A stretch of 64,000 nucleotides of DNA from Apodemus sylvaticus (Eukaryota > Chordata > Mammalia > Rodentia > Muridae), in assembly GCF_947179515.1 (NCBI RefSeq), contig NC_067477.1:77598644-77662643 (forward strand), in the 5' to 3' direction. The position numbers and the translations under genes are program-made. Of the stretch, positions 22,990-34,689 are shown piece after piece (the stretch's first letter is position 1; every line of letters starts with the position of its first letter). The notes beneath the pieces are model-generated. The model did no database searches. It had not been told where the DNA came from and worked only from the letters and a program-made list of their open reading frames with translations.

Positions 22990-25900
22990 GCCATATCCAC
23001 TGAAAACCTTTTTGTTTATGCCTTAACTATATCTTATTTTTGTAAAATAAGTATACTGTCAACTGACACACAGATGATCCCAAAACCCTCCTCTGAGTTC
23101 AACTATGTCATTGATTTTAAATTGAGCATATGCATTTTGATCAAAATTGTTTACATGTGAAGAATAAATCATAATTCTATTACAGAGGAAATTAGGGCTC
23201 ACAAAATTTTGATTCTTCTCTCTGTTTTTTAATTTCTACATATTATAAAATTAGGATCAGTGATGGGTTTAAACTTCATCTTTTTCTATGCTAATATTAT
23301 AGTTAGAGCATCTTGTAGCATAACATTAAATAAGCCTTGAAATTATGTCATAGCATTGTAGCAGTCCAGTATAGGAATAAAATAGAAAAAGATTTCTGCA
23401 TGTGTAACTGATCTAAAAAATGAGACAAAAATACATGTGCTTATTTGCACATAATTCTGAAACCACTTAGGTTGTTCAAACACTGTGCTCCTTAAACACC
23501 TTAGAAATGCAGGAAAGCATGGGTGCTAGTACATCACTTTATACTTTCTGTTAGTTTTTCATTCTCTGTTTTAGTTCAGTTTATACTTACCATATGTCCC
23601 AAACTATTCCATAAAGGTGATAAACATGGCAATGAAGCAGCTATGGTCTGTACTTTCATGCACAGAGGCCCAGAGGGGAATGAATCACACAAGTAAATAC
23701 AAAGTCTCACCAGTGGCAAGTTCTTCAGAGCCTGGAGTACAACCTCTGAAGGGTGGGAGCTTTGTACTCAAATGTTGATTTGGTTGGACCCAGATACTAG
23801 GAAGTCAAGTCTCACAAAGCTGTGATGCATCCCAACTGTCTAAAGGAAAAGTAAGAGACAGGTCCAGGACGTTTGTCTTCTGTGATGAATTCTGCACTAC
23901 AAATCAAATGCATGTCAAACTCAGGTCCAAATAAGGAATGTGCATTTAGAGACAAAACAATTCAAAGGAAGCTGTTTGCAAACAAACTCCACTATTCAGA
24001 AACCAGGGTCATATAGGACAGGAAGGGCAGAGTTGTTCAGTATCTAATGTCAAAGGCAGTCAGTTCCTTACCAGGTTATTATTAGGGTATGGTAAAAACA
24101 AAAACCATAATTCAGGAAAAGATGACAGGTGCTAACAAAATGATTCAGATGTGAAACAGAAACAGTGGTGACCATCCCTAACTTCCTAGGAGCTATTCCC
24201 CATATCTTAGTTCAGAACCAGTCTGCTCATGAGAAACTGATCTTATCTTCATTACAAGCATCAGACAAGCAAAGTTGGGTGTGCCAAGGAAAACATGGAT
24301 TCTAGTCACAGACACAGGTGCCACAGTGTTTCCCAAGTCAGATCATTTATGACCTGCTAGTTTCATTGGAGTAAGTATTAGAAAGTAGCTAATACCAATT
24401 AAAGAAACAAGGAAATGATATTCCCATGTGTGGAAATATTTTTAAGAAAAATTGGATTTGCACACTCTGAAATGGACACTTTTTTTGCTGCTTCAAAAAT
24501 GGATCTCTTCACTGAGTTTATGGCTTGGAGCATGTTGACATTCAGAGGCTTTAGATGATAAACATTAACTGTGGTAATGAAAGTTTACATCCGACCCCTT
24601 CCACTGTCTGCAGCAATATTTTTACAGGGAAAAAAATAACAAATCTCAAATCTGCTATTAGTTAGCAATTCTGGATTTTCAACTGGCCATATTAGTAGGT
24701 GAATGACTTTGGGAACACACACAACAATGTATGAGTCCCCAGAAACCTGGTAGAAAATGTCAGACAGCCCTCCAGTAGAGTTTGGCATTACATTAGGTTG
24801 CTAACATACAGCCTATTTCATATTCTGAATATCAGCCATAGCCTGTGTTATTTTTCCAGGTAAAGGCTCTGAGGACAATCTGACTTTACACAGCATATTT
24901 CATAAGATTTTACACTGCAGCCCTTGAATAGAAAACATGCCTTATAAAACCTTTAACATTTCATTTTCTACCCTTCGGCATCTAGATTTATTTTTCCTTC
25001 CTTGGTTTCATATTTGGGCAAAAGTTCTGTTTTCTGTCAAGGACATTTAAGCACATATATGTTTCAGGCTTGTCTGTATATTATCTAAAAATCAAAGAAC
25101 ATTGTTTTAATGTATTTGACTTTCCTCAGAGTCAACAACATTCCCTCTTATATCTAAATAAAAATGCTGTAAACTGTACCTCAAGGGGAGGGCTTTTCTG
25201 GCCTTTGCCTGGCCCTCTCTGGCCTCTGTCTGCTCCCTAAGCACTCTCCTCCACAGATTCCACAAACCCTCACTGTACCAAGTGAGTAAAAAGTGCACTT
25301 CACATGTAGCACACCTTCTGAAGAAAAAGTTCTTAATGATTCCCAGAGTAAAATCACATAACTCCAAACCTTTAGCACCACACCCAGCTCCAGTGATGAC
25401 AAGTTTACTTCACTGCTGAACACTCGACAGCTTTGAAAACAGCACATACAGAACAGTTCACACAGCATCACCTTAAGAGACAAGTATGCTCTGCAAATTC
25501 TAAACTCCTTGCCCCTCAGCTCAGGAACTGAACCTCCATACTTTTTTACGGAGCATGACTCACATTCTGAAGCCTGTTGCCGTGAGAATACTTTGATACT
25601 CTATTGCGTTTTTAGTTATTGCTGTGATAGGGAAGATTGCTGAGAGAGTGACTGCTTTTCCTCTGCTAGGCTGACTTCATAAGCGTGCTTTTCCATGTGA
25701 TGACAAAGAAGAACAAGGGACTCATCTACTGAGAGCTAACTCAGGAGCTAGCTCACCACATTCTGAGCCTTCCCTTATGTTGGCTTGACGCCCTTCTCTC
25801 CATATATGCCTCCCTCTGTGCCGAACTCTTTTATCTATGTAGAAAGTGCAAAATTGAATGCTTGTGAAATGATCACATGATGCCTTTCCTCTGTACTGCA

Positions 25901-26180
25901 CCAGGAGTGCTTTGTCAGGCCAATATTACTATGCACCTCACAGAACCACAGACATTTTTCAGTGAGAGAAGAATTAGCAATAACCCTGCTAAATGGTTTC
26001 TAAATTACATTTAAGAAGTGGGATATTTGGCTTAACAAAAATTCTACATAACATCATGATACCTTTAGCTTATGGAAGCCAAGCTGCTCTATGATGCAAA
26101 GAAGGGAAAAGTGTCCCTTGTCAGCCTCTCCAAAACATAGTCCTCAATAATGATTTAAATTCTGAGGCATTCCCTGCAGC
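22990..26180. other. Long unique stretch, no gene seen
   Basis: No repeat family or coding exon was recognised over 3.2 kb. The frames near 24585-24788 and 25107-25483 (minus) have no recognisable domain, no repeated homolog in the window and no convincing splice context. Confidence 0.5.
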
Positions 26181-26184
26181 ATCT

Positions 26185-26295
26185 GTGAACCAGAAAGATC
26201 AAATATCTTAGCCCAGGTCACATGTCTATTAAGTTATAAGAACATAATTGGAATCTAGGCTTCTGCATCTAAAGTTATATCTAATTTGAGTGTTA
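26185..26295 (-). repeat. MIR-like remnant
   Basis: The words 'gcccaggtcacatgtctatt', 'aagttataag' and 'ggaatctaggcttctgcatc' correspond to the MIR 'aaggtcacacagctagtaag' and 'gatttgaacccaggcctgt' segments read on the complementary strand. Only this central block is kept. Confidence 0.55.
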
Positions 26296-26375
26296 CTTTA
26301 TAAAAAAAAGTGACTCTAATGTGCAAAAAAATAGATTAAACTTTAGTAAGTATGTAATCCTTATGTGACTCCAGA

Positions 26376-26394
26376 TACACACACACACACACAC
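26376..26394. repeat. Short (AC)n
   Basis: About nine AC units. Confidence 0.9.
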
Positions 26395-26399
26395 CATTT

Positions 26400-27600
26400 A
26401 CACTGTTCTAGGCAGGCAGCAGGCATTTTATTTGCAAAAAAGAATTTATTCCTTCAAGGTGCTTAAGGCTTAGTAAGTAGGAATATATACAAAACAAAAT
26501 GCAATGCAGGCATAGCCTTCCATATCCCTTGGGCTGTTAGGGAATGCTTAAGGAGTGTGTTAGCTTTCTGACAATGATGTGGACATCATGGAAAGCAGAA
26601 AGGGGACACTAAGGAGGAAAACACCCCTTTCAAAATCATGAAGGACTGAAATACAAGAAGGGAGGCAGTGGAACATGGAGAGCATGGAGGACAGCAAGCA
26701 GGGAGGCTGCACAACAAAAAGGACTGCAAGAATGTATCCTGTGCGTCTCTGGGGGAGCTCAAGATTTCTCAGCAGGGACATGACATTGATAATTTTAAAA
26801 TATAAACCTTTATAATGAGGACAATGCAAATTAGAACTGTGACCTTGAGGATGACAAAGGAATACAGAATAAAAAAGATTTAGTTGTACAGCAAATATGA
26901 TATGATGAAGGATGATAGAGGTTACAGAAGGGTATTGAGTGTGGACCATGGCTTAGATGATTCCCAGGTTCTAAACTGGGAAAATAGAAGGAAGATCAGA
27001 TTTTAGGCTCAGAGTAAAGGAGGACTGCTTGAGTTTGAATATTCATGATTGCAAAAGACTTGAGGTCCCGGTACAAGCCACAGCCTTTCAGATGAAATAC
27101 TAAAAGACCCCAAGTCAAAGATACTTGAAAAGAGAGGAAAGCAGAAGGCAATGTTAGCTTGTTAATGCAGTACAAAAATTATGAAAACAAATTTCCTAAA
27201 AACAAAGAAAGCAGATGAGAGGACATTCGGGACTTAAGCATATAAGTGATGACCAGCATACCTGTGCTAACAAGAATGAGAAGGGAACACAAAGAAGTAG
27301 AGAGAGACAAGTGCGGAGGGGCAGAGACACAGATGTCATAGAGACCTAAGAAGCAAAGATGGGTGAAATAATAACCAGCTGGGTCACATTGTAGAAAACC
27401 AGGTAGGTTGAAAATCAAATGTTTTGCAATAGGAGGTGGCTTACAGTCTTGCAGGGGATCAGAGGCAAAAGAAGCCCACCTTTGTTTGAAAAACAATTAC
27501 AAAGTGAAAAAAGAAGGTTTTTTTTTCAAGAAATGTTGATAGGAGGGGAAATGAAAATGAAGTGTTTAAGAAAAAATGCGACATAAAATTAAGAATATTT
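26400..27600. other. Unique DNA
   Basis: No gene or named repeat was recognised. The minus frames of 129 and 105 codons at 26560-26949 and 27179-27496 resemble no known family. Their composition is ordinary for the antisense of A/G-rich DNA. Confidence 0.45.
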
Positions 27601-27603
27601 AAC

Positions 27604-27712
27604 CAGTAGTGCTTAATACACATATTCCCAGAACTTTGGATGCAGAGGCACAAAGACCAATGCCTCAAGGGCAGTCTGAACTTGTAATGAACATAGTAAA
27701 AAAATGCCTTTT
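27604..27712 (+). repeat. Degraded B1/7SL-type SINE
   Basis: 'tagtgcttaatacacatatt', 'cccagaactttggatgcaga', 'ggcacaaagaccaatgcctc' and 'ggcagtctgaac' follow the Alu/B1 order (gtggtgcacgcctttaat, cccagcactcgggaggcag, aggcggatttctgag, ggccagcctgg). Divergence suggests a pre-B1 or proto-B1 copy. Confidence 0.55.
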
Positions 27713-27719
27713 AGACATG

Positions 27720-28775
27720 TAAAATATAGCTTAGTCTGTATCCTCACTATACCCAAGGCTGTACCTGATAACCAGACCGCATTGATATCACTCACTGTCC
27801 TAGAACCCTATGACTCCCACTAGATAATATATAAGTAGAGACAGAGATAGTATATAAGCAGATTATATAAGAGCAATTTTCTGCATATCTAGAGAGATGC
27901 CATCTTGATCTACCCTGTGGTTAAAGAGTCTCCTCCAGGATTCTGACCTTCAAATCAGAGACTTCTGTTAGCAACCAGACCTGATCTTCAACTAGGATAT
28001 GATGCACAGGTGAGCAGCCTTGGGGAGAGAGGGTTAGGACTATAGTTAGGAATTTAGAGTGTGAAAATTGTGTGATGACCCCAAGCATAATAAAATATAA
28101 CTTTTGTTATACTTACAACGTGTCTTGGCATTCTTGCTCTCGACAAGGATATACAGTGGGCTGAATACCAGACTGGGATGCAATGGGCCTCCTCTTCTCA
28201 AAGAACAAGTGACAAAAGCAATGTAAGAATTGTTTCTGGTTGAAAGGCCTTGAGAGCAACCAGTCAGCTAAACTGGCAAAGCTCAAAACCAAGGGGAAGA
28301 TAAAACAGAAAAAGGAGCAGAGCTGAGAAGGGACATGTCTCACCCTCATCCCAGGAGGGAAGCCCAGTGTTGGTCAGGTAGAAGGTAGTTACAAACTGAG
28401 AGCATGAAATCTGCCAGTGTGCTTAGCAGGCAATGAAATACTGTAAGGCAAGAGGTAAAGGGACAGAAATTCCTGGATGGAAAGTCTAAGGTCAGGAAAC
28501 AGACCTACAGTGTTTTCTACTGAAATGGTCCATCGGTGTGGCAGTGTGGTTGAGCTTAGAGGTATGAGATTCTGGTTAAAATCAGCTTCCAGAAGAATGG
28601 GCAACCTCTTAAGAGAGTTGGGAGATAAAAACCCAGACCTGCCTGCAGAAGGGAAGGAAAGTGTGCTACCTAGGAGTTTTCAGAGGTACAAACTTTTCTA
28701 ATGACCCTCACAACAAGTAAAATTTCCCCCTGCTACAAAGCACATCATCTCACTACTCTGTACTTGTTTTATTTC
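27720..28775. other. Unique DNA
   Basis: No named repeat or gene was recognised. An AATAAAATATAA signal near 28090 may mark an unidentified LTR end. Confidence 0.4.
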
Positions 28776-28778
28776 TAG

Positions 28779-28875
28779 TTTCCAGTGTCCTTAGGACTAG
28801 CAACAACAATAACAGTTGCTTTTCCTGTATGGAGTAATGTGTTCGCAGAGGCCATTTGTAGTACATCAGAAGGCA
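28779..28875 (+). other. Weak exon-like segment
   Basis: An acceptor-like 'cttgttttatttctag' ends at 28778 and a donor-like 'cag|gtatgt' follows 28875. One frame is open across the 97 bases and on to 29123. The predicted residues match nothing I know. A chance pairing of splice-like words is the more probable explanation. Confidence 0.12.
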
Positions 28876-28879
28876 GGTA

Positions 28880-29695
28880 TGTTATCTCCATTGTGGGAAG
28901 ATTATACTGTATACATAATCACCAACAGTCCCTATCTCTTTATGGTCAGTTAATAACAATCCGTCTTCCCAAGGACCTCAAGGAATCCAGGAGCCATCAC
29001 CTCCGCCGTGTTTTCACAACTGAAATTACTCTTAGAGACAGTAGAGGGAAAAATCAAATTAAGCCATTTCCCTCCTACCCTTTTGCTACCTACTTGGAAA
29101 TCATTAGTACAAATGATAGTTAAGCCAGCCACAGCAAAGCAATCAAAACAAGCACATCCATCTCAGTGAACCATGTCCTGGCTTCAGTATTCCAATGGCT
29201 ACTAATTAACAGTGTCACACATTAATGGCTCCAGCAGCAGGGTCAGCACAGCAATGGTAGTGTCTTAATGCCAACAGAAATGATAGATATTAAAGTTTGG
29301 GTTTTTTTTTTTTTCTCTAGCCACTAAGAAGGGTGAGGGTGGAATTGGAAGTTACTTGACAACAGATGGCACATGGAAACAGTCTTTACAACAGTGGCCT
29401 TCTTGACCCCAGAGAAGGCACAAGTGTCATCCATGAAGGAGCTGCATTTGTCTCTCTGGAAGAATTTATAATTAGTGCAACAGGATGTGAAGTTCGTCCT
29501 GCACAAGGAAGGCCATCACCATGTAGAGCCAGCAAGAGGGGCTGGTTGGTGCTGGATTTTTATTAACATATTTCTGGTAGCCTCTACATTGATTGTTCCT
29601 AAATGATAAAATTAATAATAGCAATGATGATTATAGTAATAACAATAATAATGCCCACACAGTATAGCATCTGACACAGACTGTTTGAAAGGGGA
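28880..29695. other. Unique DNA with a T-run
   Basis: A T-run ending in 'ctctag' at 29320 looks like a splice acceptor, but the following sequence is closed in the frame of the downstream open stretch. No gene was recognised. Confidence 0.4.
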
Positions 29696-29699
29696 AACA

Positions 29700-29890
29700 G
29701 AAGATGTCCTTAAGGAACCTTAGATGCTTCCTTTCTTAAAAATGGATCCTTTAGAAGTCTATGCAAAGAATTGTGTGACTTGCCCACCATCCTGTCTAAA
29801 AGGTTCTAATCCTTGTGCCCCCAGGGCTTCCCTGGTGCAGACAATAGCAGTGCCCATTAAATATTTGTTGGCTAAACGAATGAACTCATT
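29700..29890 (+). repeat. MIR/L2-like remnant
   Basis: 'aattgtgtgacttgcccacc' resembles the MIR 'agtgacttgcccaaggtc' block. 'tgcccattaaatatttgttg' with 'gctaaacgaatgaa' resembles the L2/MIR3 'caataaatatttgttgaatg' end. The two halves do not align as one consensus element, so this is tentative. Confidence 0.4.
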
Positions 29891-29899
29891 CCCGATTGT

Positions 29900-32800
29900 T
29901 ATTAATTTAGCCTTGCCTAGTGATCAGAGTCTAGTTTACACTTATCCCGGAGCAGTGTTTAGTTAATCTAAAAGACAAGTTAAAGACAGGTGGGACAGAG
30001 GGGAAGCACAGCTGGGGATGACAAGGGTTCCAGGTAAGGAACTTGAGGGCCTCAGGCATGTGCCTGCAGAAAAGTGGAAATTATAAAGGGTGATAGCAAA
30101 GACAAAGGTGCCCTGGGGAAGCGCCAAGGGCTACAGGAGGGCCTTTCTCTTGTGCAGAGGCACCTTGTCCCCCAGCCTTTGTCCTGTGCATCCTGTGCAT
30201 CGCCTTCCTGCATCCACTTCCCAGCTCCAAGGGAAGCAGACTGTGTTTGTTTGTTATGCACAGCACTGCAATACACAAACAGATTGACATAAATTTGTGC
30301 CAGCCTTTCTTGTTTAAAAGCATGAATTATTCAAGAAATATTACAATATTAATTAGAAATCATTAAAACACGAGTGTTGGGGGAGGGAGGAACGAGATGG
30401 TACATTAGCAGAATTGCATTTAGCCCAAAGAGGAAGTGTGCCAAAGCTGCTTAATCATTGTTTTGATAGTCAAAATACCATAAGACCAGTCTCACAGTGC
30501 AGAGAAAGGAAGCCTCTTGAACAACACTGCTTCCCTTATTATGGGGGAATTAATTATTTATGGAGCCCCAGCAGTGTATTGGGTGCTCCAGAAGACACAA
30601 ATAAGGCTGAGATTCTGCCCGGAGGGCAGAAGAGTGAAGTCAGAGCAGAGCAGACTTCTGGCTTGCTCCCAGGCAGTGATTAATATCAAGAGGAAAAGGG
30701 GCTTCTGTACTTTTTTCAGTTTGCTTAATGTTTTAAGTTGGTGGTTTTTAGAGGAATCACAAAAAGATTGTTTTTACTAAAGAATGCCATGGAAAAAGTA
30801 AGCTCTCAGGAGCCCTGCAAATGAAAATAGATATATATTAGTCTTGAAGGTCCATGTTGCATTCTCAGTTTGTGGGAAGCAACAAGATGAACCCAGATGC
30901 TGGGAGCCACTCATGGAATTGAATGATCTGGGTTCACAGGGGAATCTAGGTCCAATGAGGATGATTCTTTCCTGCTTGTTATGGTATCTAAAGATTACTA
31001 TCGTTAAAGAGCATGAACACAGGGCAGAAATTCTGCAGTTGTTAAAGTTTATAACTCTGGTAAAAAGTGTATTTCATGAACACAAACAAGGTACAGCCAC
31101 TGATTTCGGGTCATCAGTTAAAAATCATCGATGGCATCTTAGTTTATTATAAAATACCAGGAAATGCATTGAATCAGTTTATGAGATTTTAAGTGGGGAC
31201 CATTTGGCCAGCTGAATTAACTATTTCTTAATGGTACAGCAACATCCTATGGCTGCTGAACCAAAGATTATAAACAGAAATAGAATGCTCATGGCCTCCG
31301 CTGATCCCAAAAGATTCCAAGTCAGAACCAGTGGGTGAGCAAGAATCTACCACATCCTGCAAGAAAAAGCAAGAAAAAATAAAAACAGACCTGCTGATAG
31401 CCAATACTAGAAGCTATCTATCCTCTTACCCCATTCAACTTGGTTTATGCACAACACAATAAGCACTGGGTTTAATATGTATAGGAGCAGCTGTGTTAAT
31501 ATAACCCCTTGATTTTTATGTCAGTTTTATATATCTACATTGTTATGACCTCACATCAAACTAAGGATATACAGGTTGTGCTGTGGCCAGCTCACTTAAA
31601 ATATTAGCTGACTAGGTTGCAGGATGATGGTCCTAAGTCCATATTTCTGAGAGAACAGGCAGGGACTTGGTTTCACTTTACATATCTCTTCTTCATATTA
31701 AGAAGAAGAGATGGAGAGTGGAGCTTAAAGTATTGAAATATAGAGTCAATTAATATATCTGAATGTCTAAATAAAGTCATGTACTAGGAAAGAAAAATCA
31801 ATCTAGATGCAAGAGACATATAATCAAGGAAGAAGAAACCAGGAAAATATAGGCTCAAACACAAGCTAGGGATGAGGATGTCCAGCAGTTTGAAGTCTTG
31901 GGAATACCTGTCATGAAAGATGAACTGAAACAAAGAAAGGACATTTTCTTCCTTTTCATAGCTCTTATTGCTATGTCTGTGGCTCCAATATGCTTAATAA
32001 TTATCTTCAGGCTGAGTACCATCATGAGTTTATACTTTCAAATTCTTCATTGAAGCATTTCATGAAGTAAGCAGCTGTCTAAATTTAGTCAACATACCCC
32101 AAACAGTAACTCACTTATGATATTTGTGTTGGTTTTTTGCACATTGCCCAGTATTGCCATTATGGAACTGGCACATTTCTTTCTAGTGAATGCAAGGACG
32201 ATTTGGTCAATCACTGAGTCCTTTAGCACAATTTCTTACCTACTAATTCATGTCTTTTCTTTCGTCACATATACATTCACACACACATACAATATAGAGC
32301 AACTGGAATATTAACTTTGTCATTACATTTACTTGTTTTTTTTTTAAAGAAGTGTTTCTTTTAACTTCTAGGAGTGGGAGTAGGAGTTATTTTTAAAACT
32401 GCAATAATAGGCTGCAATAATAAGCCAGAGAAACAAGCAGCAGAATTAAATAAAGGTACAAATCCATTTGAAAGAAAATACAAGTGTAATGAGATACTTG
32501 ACCCCACATGTATGACCTCCGTAGCTGATCAAAAGCATTGTGCTTTCTAGATAATCAGGATGCAATTTAATATTGTAGAAACTGCCCAGGTTATAAGATC
32601 AACTGTCACCATTTAGATATTCTTGAGTTCATGTTTACACACTCTGAGTATCTCTGCAGGATAAAAACTTCTAAAAAATAATAACTTCAGTTGAAGAGTA
32701 GAGCTTTTAATGTCTGTTCAGTCTCTGGTCAGGCAGACTTCATATTCGTACTTCTAAGGCTCTGTTTCTGCTACCAATGAGGAGTACAGAAGCAGAGGTA

Positions 32801-32940
32801 ACCATGACGATGAACCTTACTTCAAAGGTTACATTCCACGAGGGTCATAGGCTAGACCTTTTGCTCTATACTGTCCTATGGATAGCCTGAAGCACAAAAA
32901 GAAGTGTGACAATTTTGAAAGAGGAGAAATTTAAGATGAA
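29900..32940. other. Unique, partly GC-richer DNA; candidate regulatory stretch at 30.3-30.7 kb
   Basis: No repeat was recognised. The 30320-30700 part is repeat-free and carries several TAAT-core words (attaattagaaatcatta at about 30348, ggaattaattatttatgg at about 30546, gtgattaatatc at about 30677), with preserved-looking GC-richer blocks between. That is the look of a conserved non-coding element, but conservation cannot be seen from one sequence. The frames here (for example 30414-30683 and 30844-31152) have no coding support. Confidence 0.4.
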
Positions 32941-32947
32941 CCAAAAT

Positions 32948-32983
32948 ACACACACACATACACACACACACACCACACACACT
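32948..32983. repeat. (AC)n microsatellite, imperfect
   Basis: CA units with two interruptions (cata and ccacac). Confidence 0.95.
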
Positions 32984-33155
32984 GCAGAGTTCATATTGAA
33001 CAGGGGAATCCAATATTTAGCAGCAAAATACACTGGTGTGGCTAAATACTTCATACTGTGTCTCAGTAGGAACAGAATTAAAATTTTAGGAATATACAAC
33101 TTGCTGAAAAGCTGTCCACAACACACAATCATATGGTGCAAACATTATCCTATTT

Positions 33156-33251
33156 GTCCAGTAGCATAGTAATTTCTCCAAACTTCTGATAGACATATAC
33201 TGTGTCCAGTAGCATATTAATCGCTCCAAACTTCTGATAGAGATTTACTGT
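33156..33251. repeat. 48-bp tandem duplication
   Basis: Two adjacent 48-base copies, 33156-33203 and 33204-33251, differ at five positions. Both begin gtccagtagcata and contain ctccaaacttctgatag. The unit shows no relation to a microsatellite or a known repeat. Confidence 0.93.
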
Positions 33252-33254
33252 GCT

Positions 33255-33585
33255 GGTATCTTAATGTAAGCCAGAATTTACTGCAGTATGAAGAAAATAA
33301 CCAACTACCTCCAAGTAAAACCTCATTCCAGTTTCTTTTACTATTTCTGTTCTAAAAATAAAACTGAAAAAGCCCTCAGGGAATCTGCATCTTACTCATT
33401 GCAAAGGGTCCAACAGAACATGCATGCATCAGAATTAGAACTTGGTCTGTGAGACCTCAGAACACAAAGGTACAAAGCCTGCATAGAATAACCCCTTCAT
33501 ACTAGAGAACTACACTTCCCTAAAATTAAAGGCAAGCAACCAGAGCAGAGGAGACAAGTAAATATCCCCTTTCCCTGTGGCACCT
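33255..33585. other. Unique DNA
   Basis: Nothing recognised. Confidence 0.45.
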
Positions 33586-33589
33586 CTGG

Positions 33590-34150
33590 CTAATGGGAAC
33601 CGCAGTTAATGATCTGTATCGAAAGCAAAGCCGTGTTTTATGGAATGCTCACTCTTTGTTAAGCAAAGCTGTTTGGGCAAAGGACCATTCTATTGATTTA
33701 GAAATTGATTTCTTTTTTCCTCCTGCATATAACTAAAACATGACTCACAAATCACAGCTCTTTTATTCTTCTGGTTTCAATAGAAGCTGAATCTTTCTCA
33801 ACCTACTCACCCGGGAATGTGTGATGGAAGTGCTAGAGGAGAAACAGGAACATTGGGACAGAGATTGTTCAAGATTCTATTAAATGTTTCAAGTGGCTTC
33901 CTTTGAACAGAGTCCCGTGGTGTAATTATTGTAATTATCATTAATCATCAACTTCCAGACCCAATCGAAATGTAGCACATCGGAAAGGTCAAAGCAGTGG
34001 CGAATTCTACTATCCTTCACAGAAGACACAAAGCATTAACATTCTGATGCTCCACCTGTGTGACAACAATTGTAATGGAAACAGAAAATAGCACAAGATT
34101 AATGTGTTCTCATGATAAGAATTATCAGATGGAAAAACGAAAGTGAAGAA
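33590..34150. promoter_or_regulatory. Candidate enhancer-like stretch with homeodomain cores
   Basis: It is repeat-free and non-coding. Around 33914-33952 the words gtgtaattattgtaattatc and attaatcatcaa pack several TAAT/ATTA cores into about 40 bases. Nearby are gcagttaatgatc (33603), ctttgttaagcaaagc (33654-33669, an inverted ctttg/caaag pair resembling SOX/TCF cores) and ggtcaaagcag (33987). The density of such cores, with intact mixed-GC sequence, is typical of developmental enhancers; this is inference. Confidence 0.3.
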
Positions 34151-34159
34151 TATTTAACT

Positions 34160-34685
34160 CATTCCTGGCACACCAGCATGGCACTGATGTGAGTTAGGCT
34201 ATGGGATAGGCAATGCCAGCTCAACCTTGCCCTGCTGAAGATCACAGTGTCTTCACTGTGAAATAAGTAGCTAACTATGTAACAAACTAACTAACTGTGG
34301 GTGCATGAAGGTTACATGTTGGATCATTCACTGAATCTCCTGATTGTCTATTTGTTTGCTTCCATAGATAGCATAACTAATCAGACTATTGACATGATCT
34401 TTAAATCCATAGCATAATGGTTTGTGCTGGGCTTTAGGGAAATCCATCTGTATAACTGAACTCATCCCCACATCTTCACACCAAATTCACTACACTGAAA
34501 CAACAGAAGACAGTATTTATTTGTGTGTGTTTCTTGTCATGGAGAGTCTATTTCTGGTCACTCCAAAGAGAGTGGACAATGGCAGACCAGAGAAAGGGCT
34601 CTACCCAAGTCTAGACTAAGGAAACAGCTACACAATACTATATAATATAAGAGCTCTGTGAGCAAACACATCCAAGTTCAAATCC
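34160..34685. other. Unique DNA
   Basis: No gene or repeat was recognised. Confidence 0.45.
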
Positions 34686-34689
34686 ATTT

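Noticed and set aside
26560..26949. 129-residue minus frame with a hydrophobic start
   Set aside because: No signal-peptide logic, domain, splice sites or neighbouring exons; length alone is not enough.
28113..28349. 78-residue minus frame with an FxFPLVLSFASL hydrophobic stretch
   Set aside because: Resembles a transmembrane segment, but nothing else supports a gene and an LTR end may overlap it.
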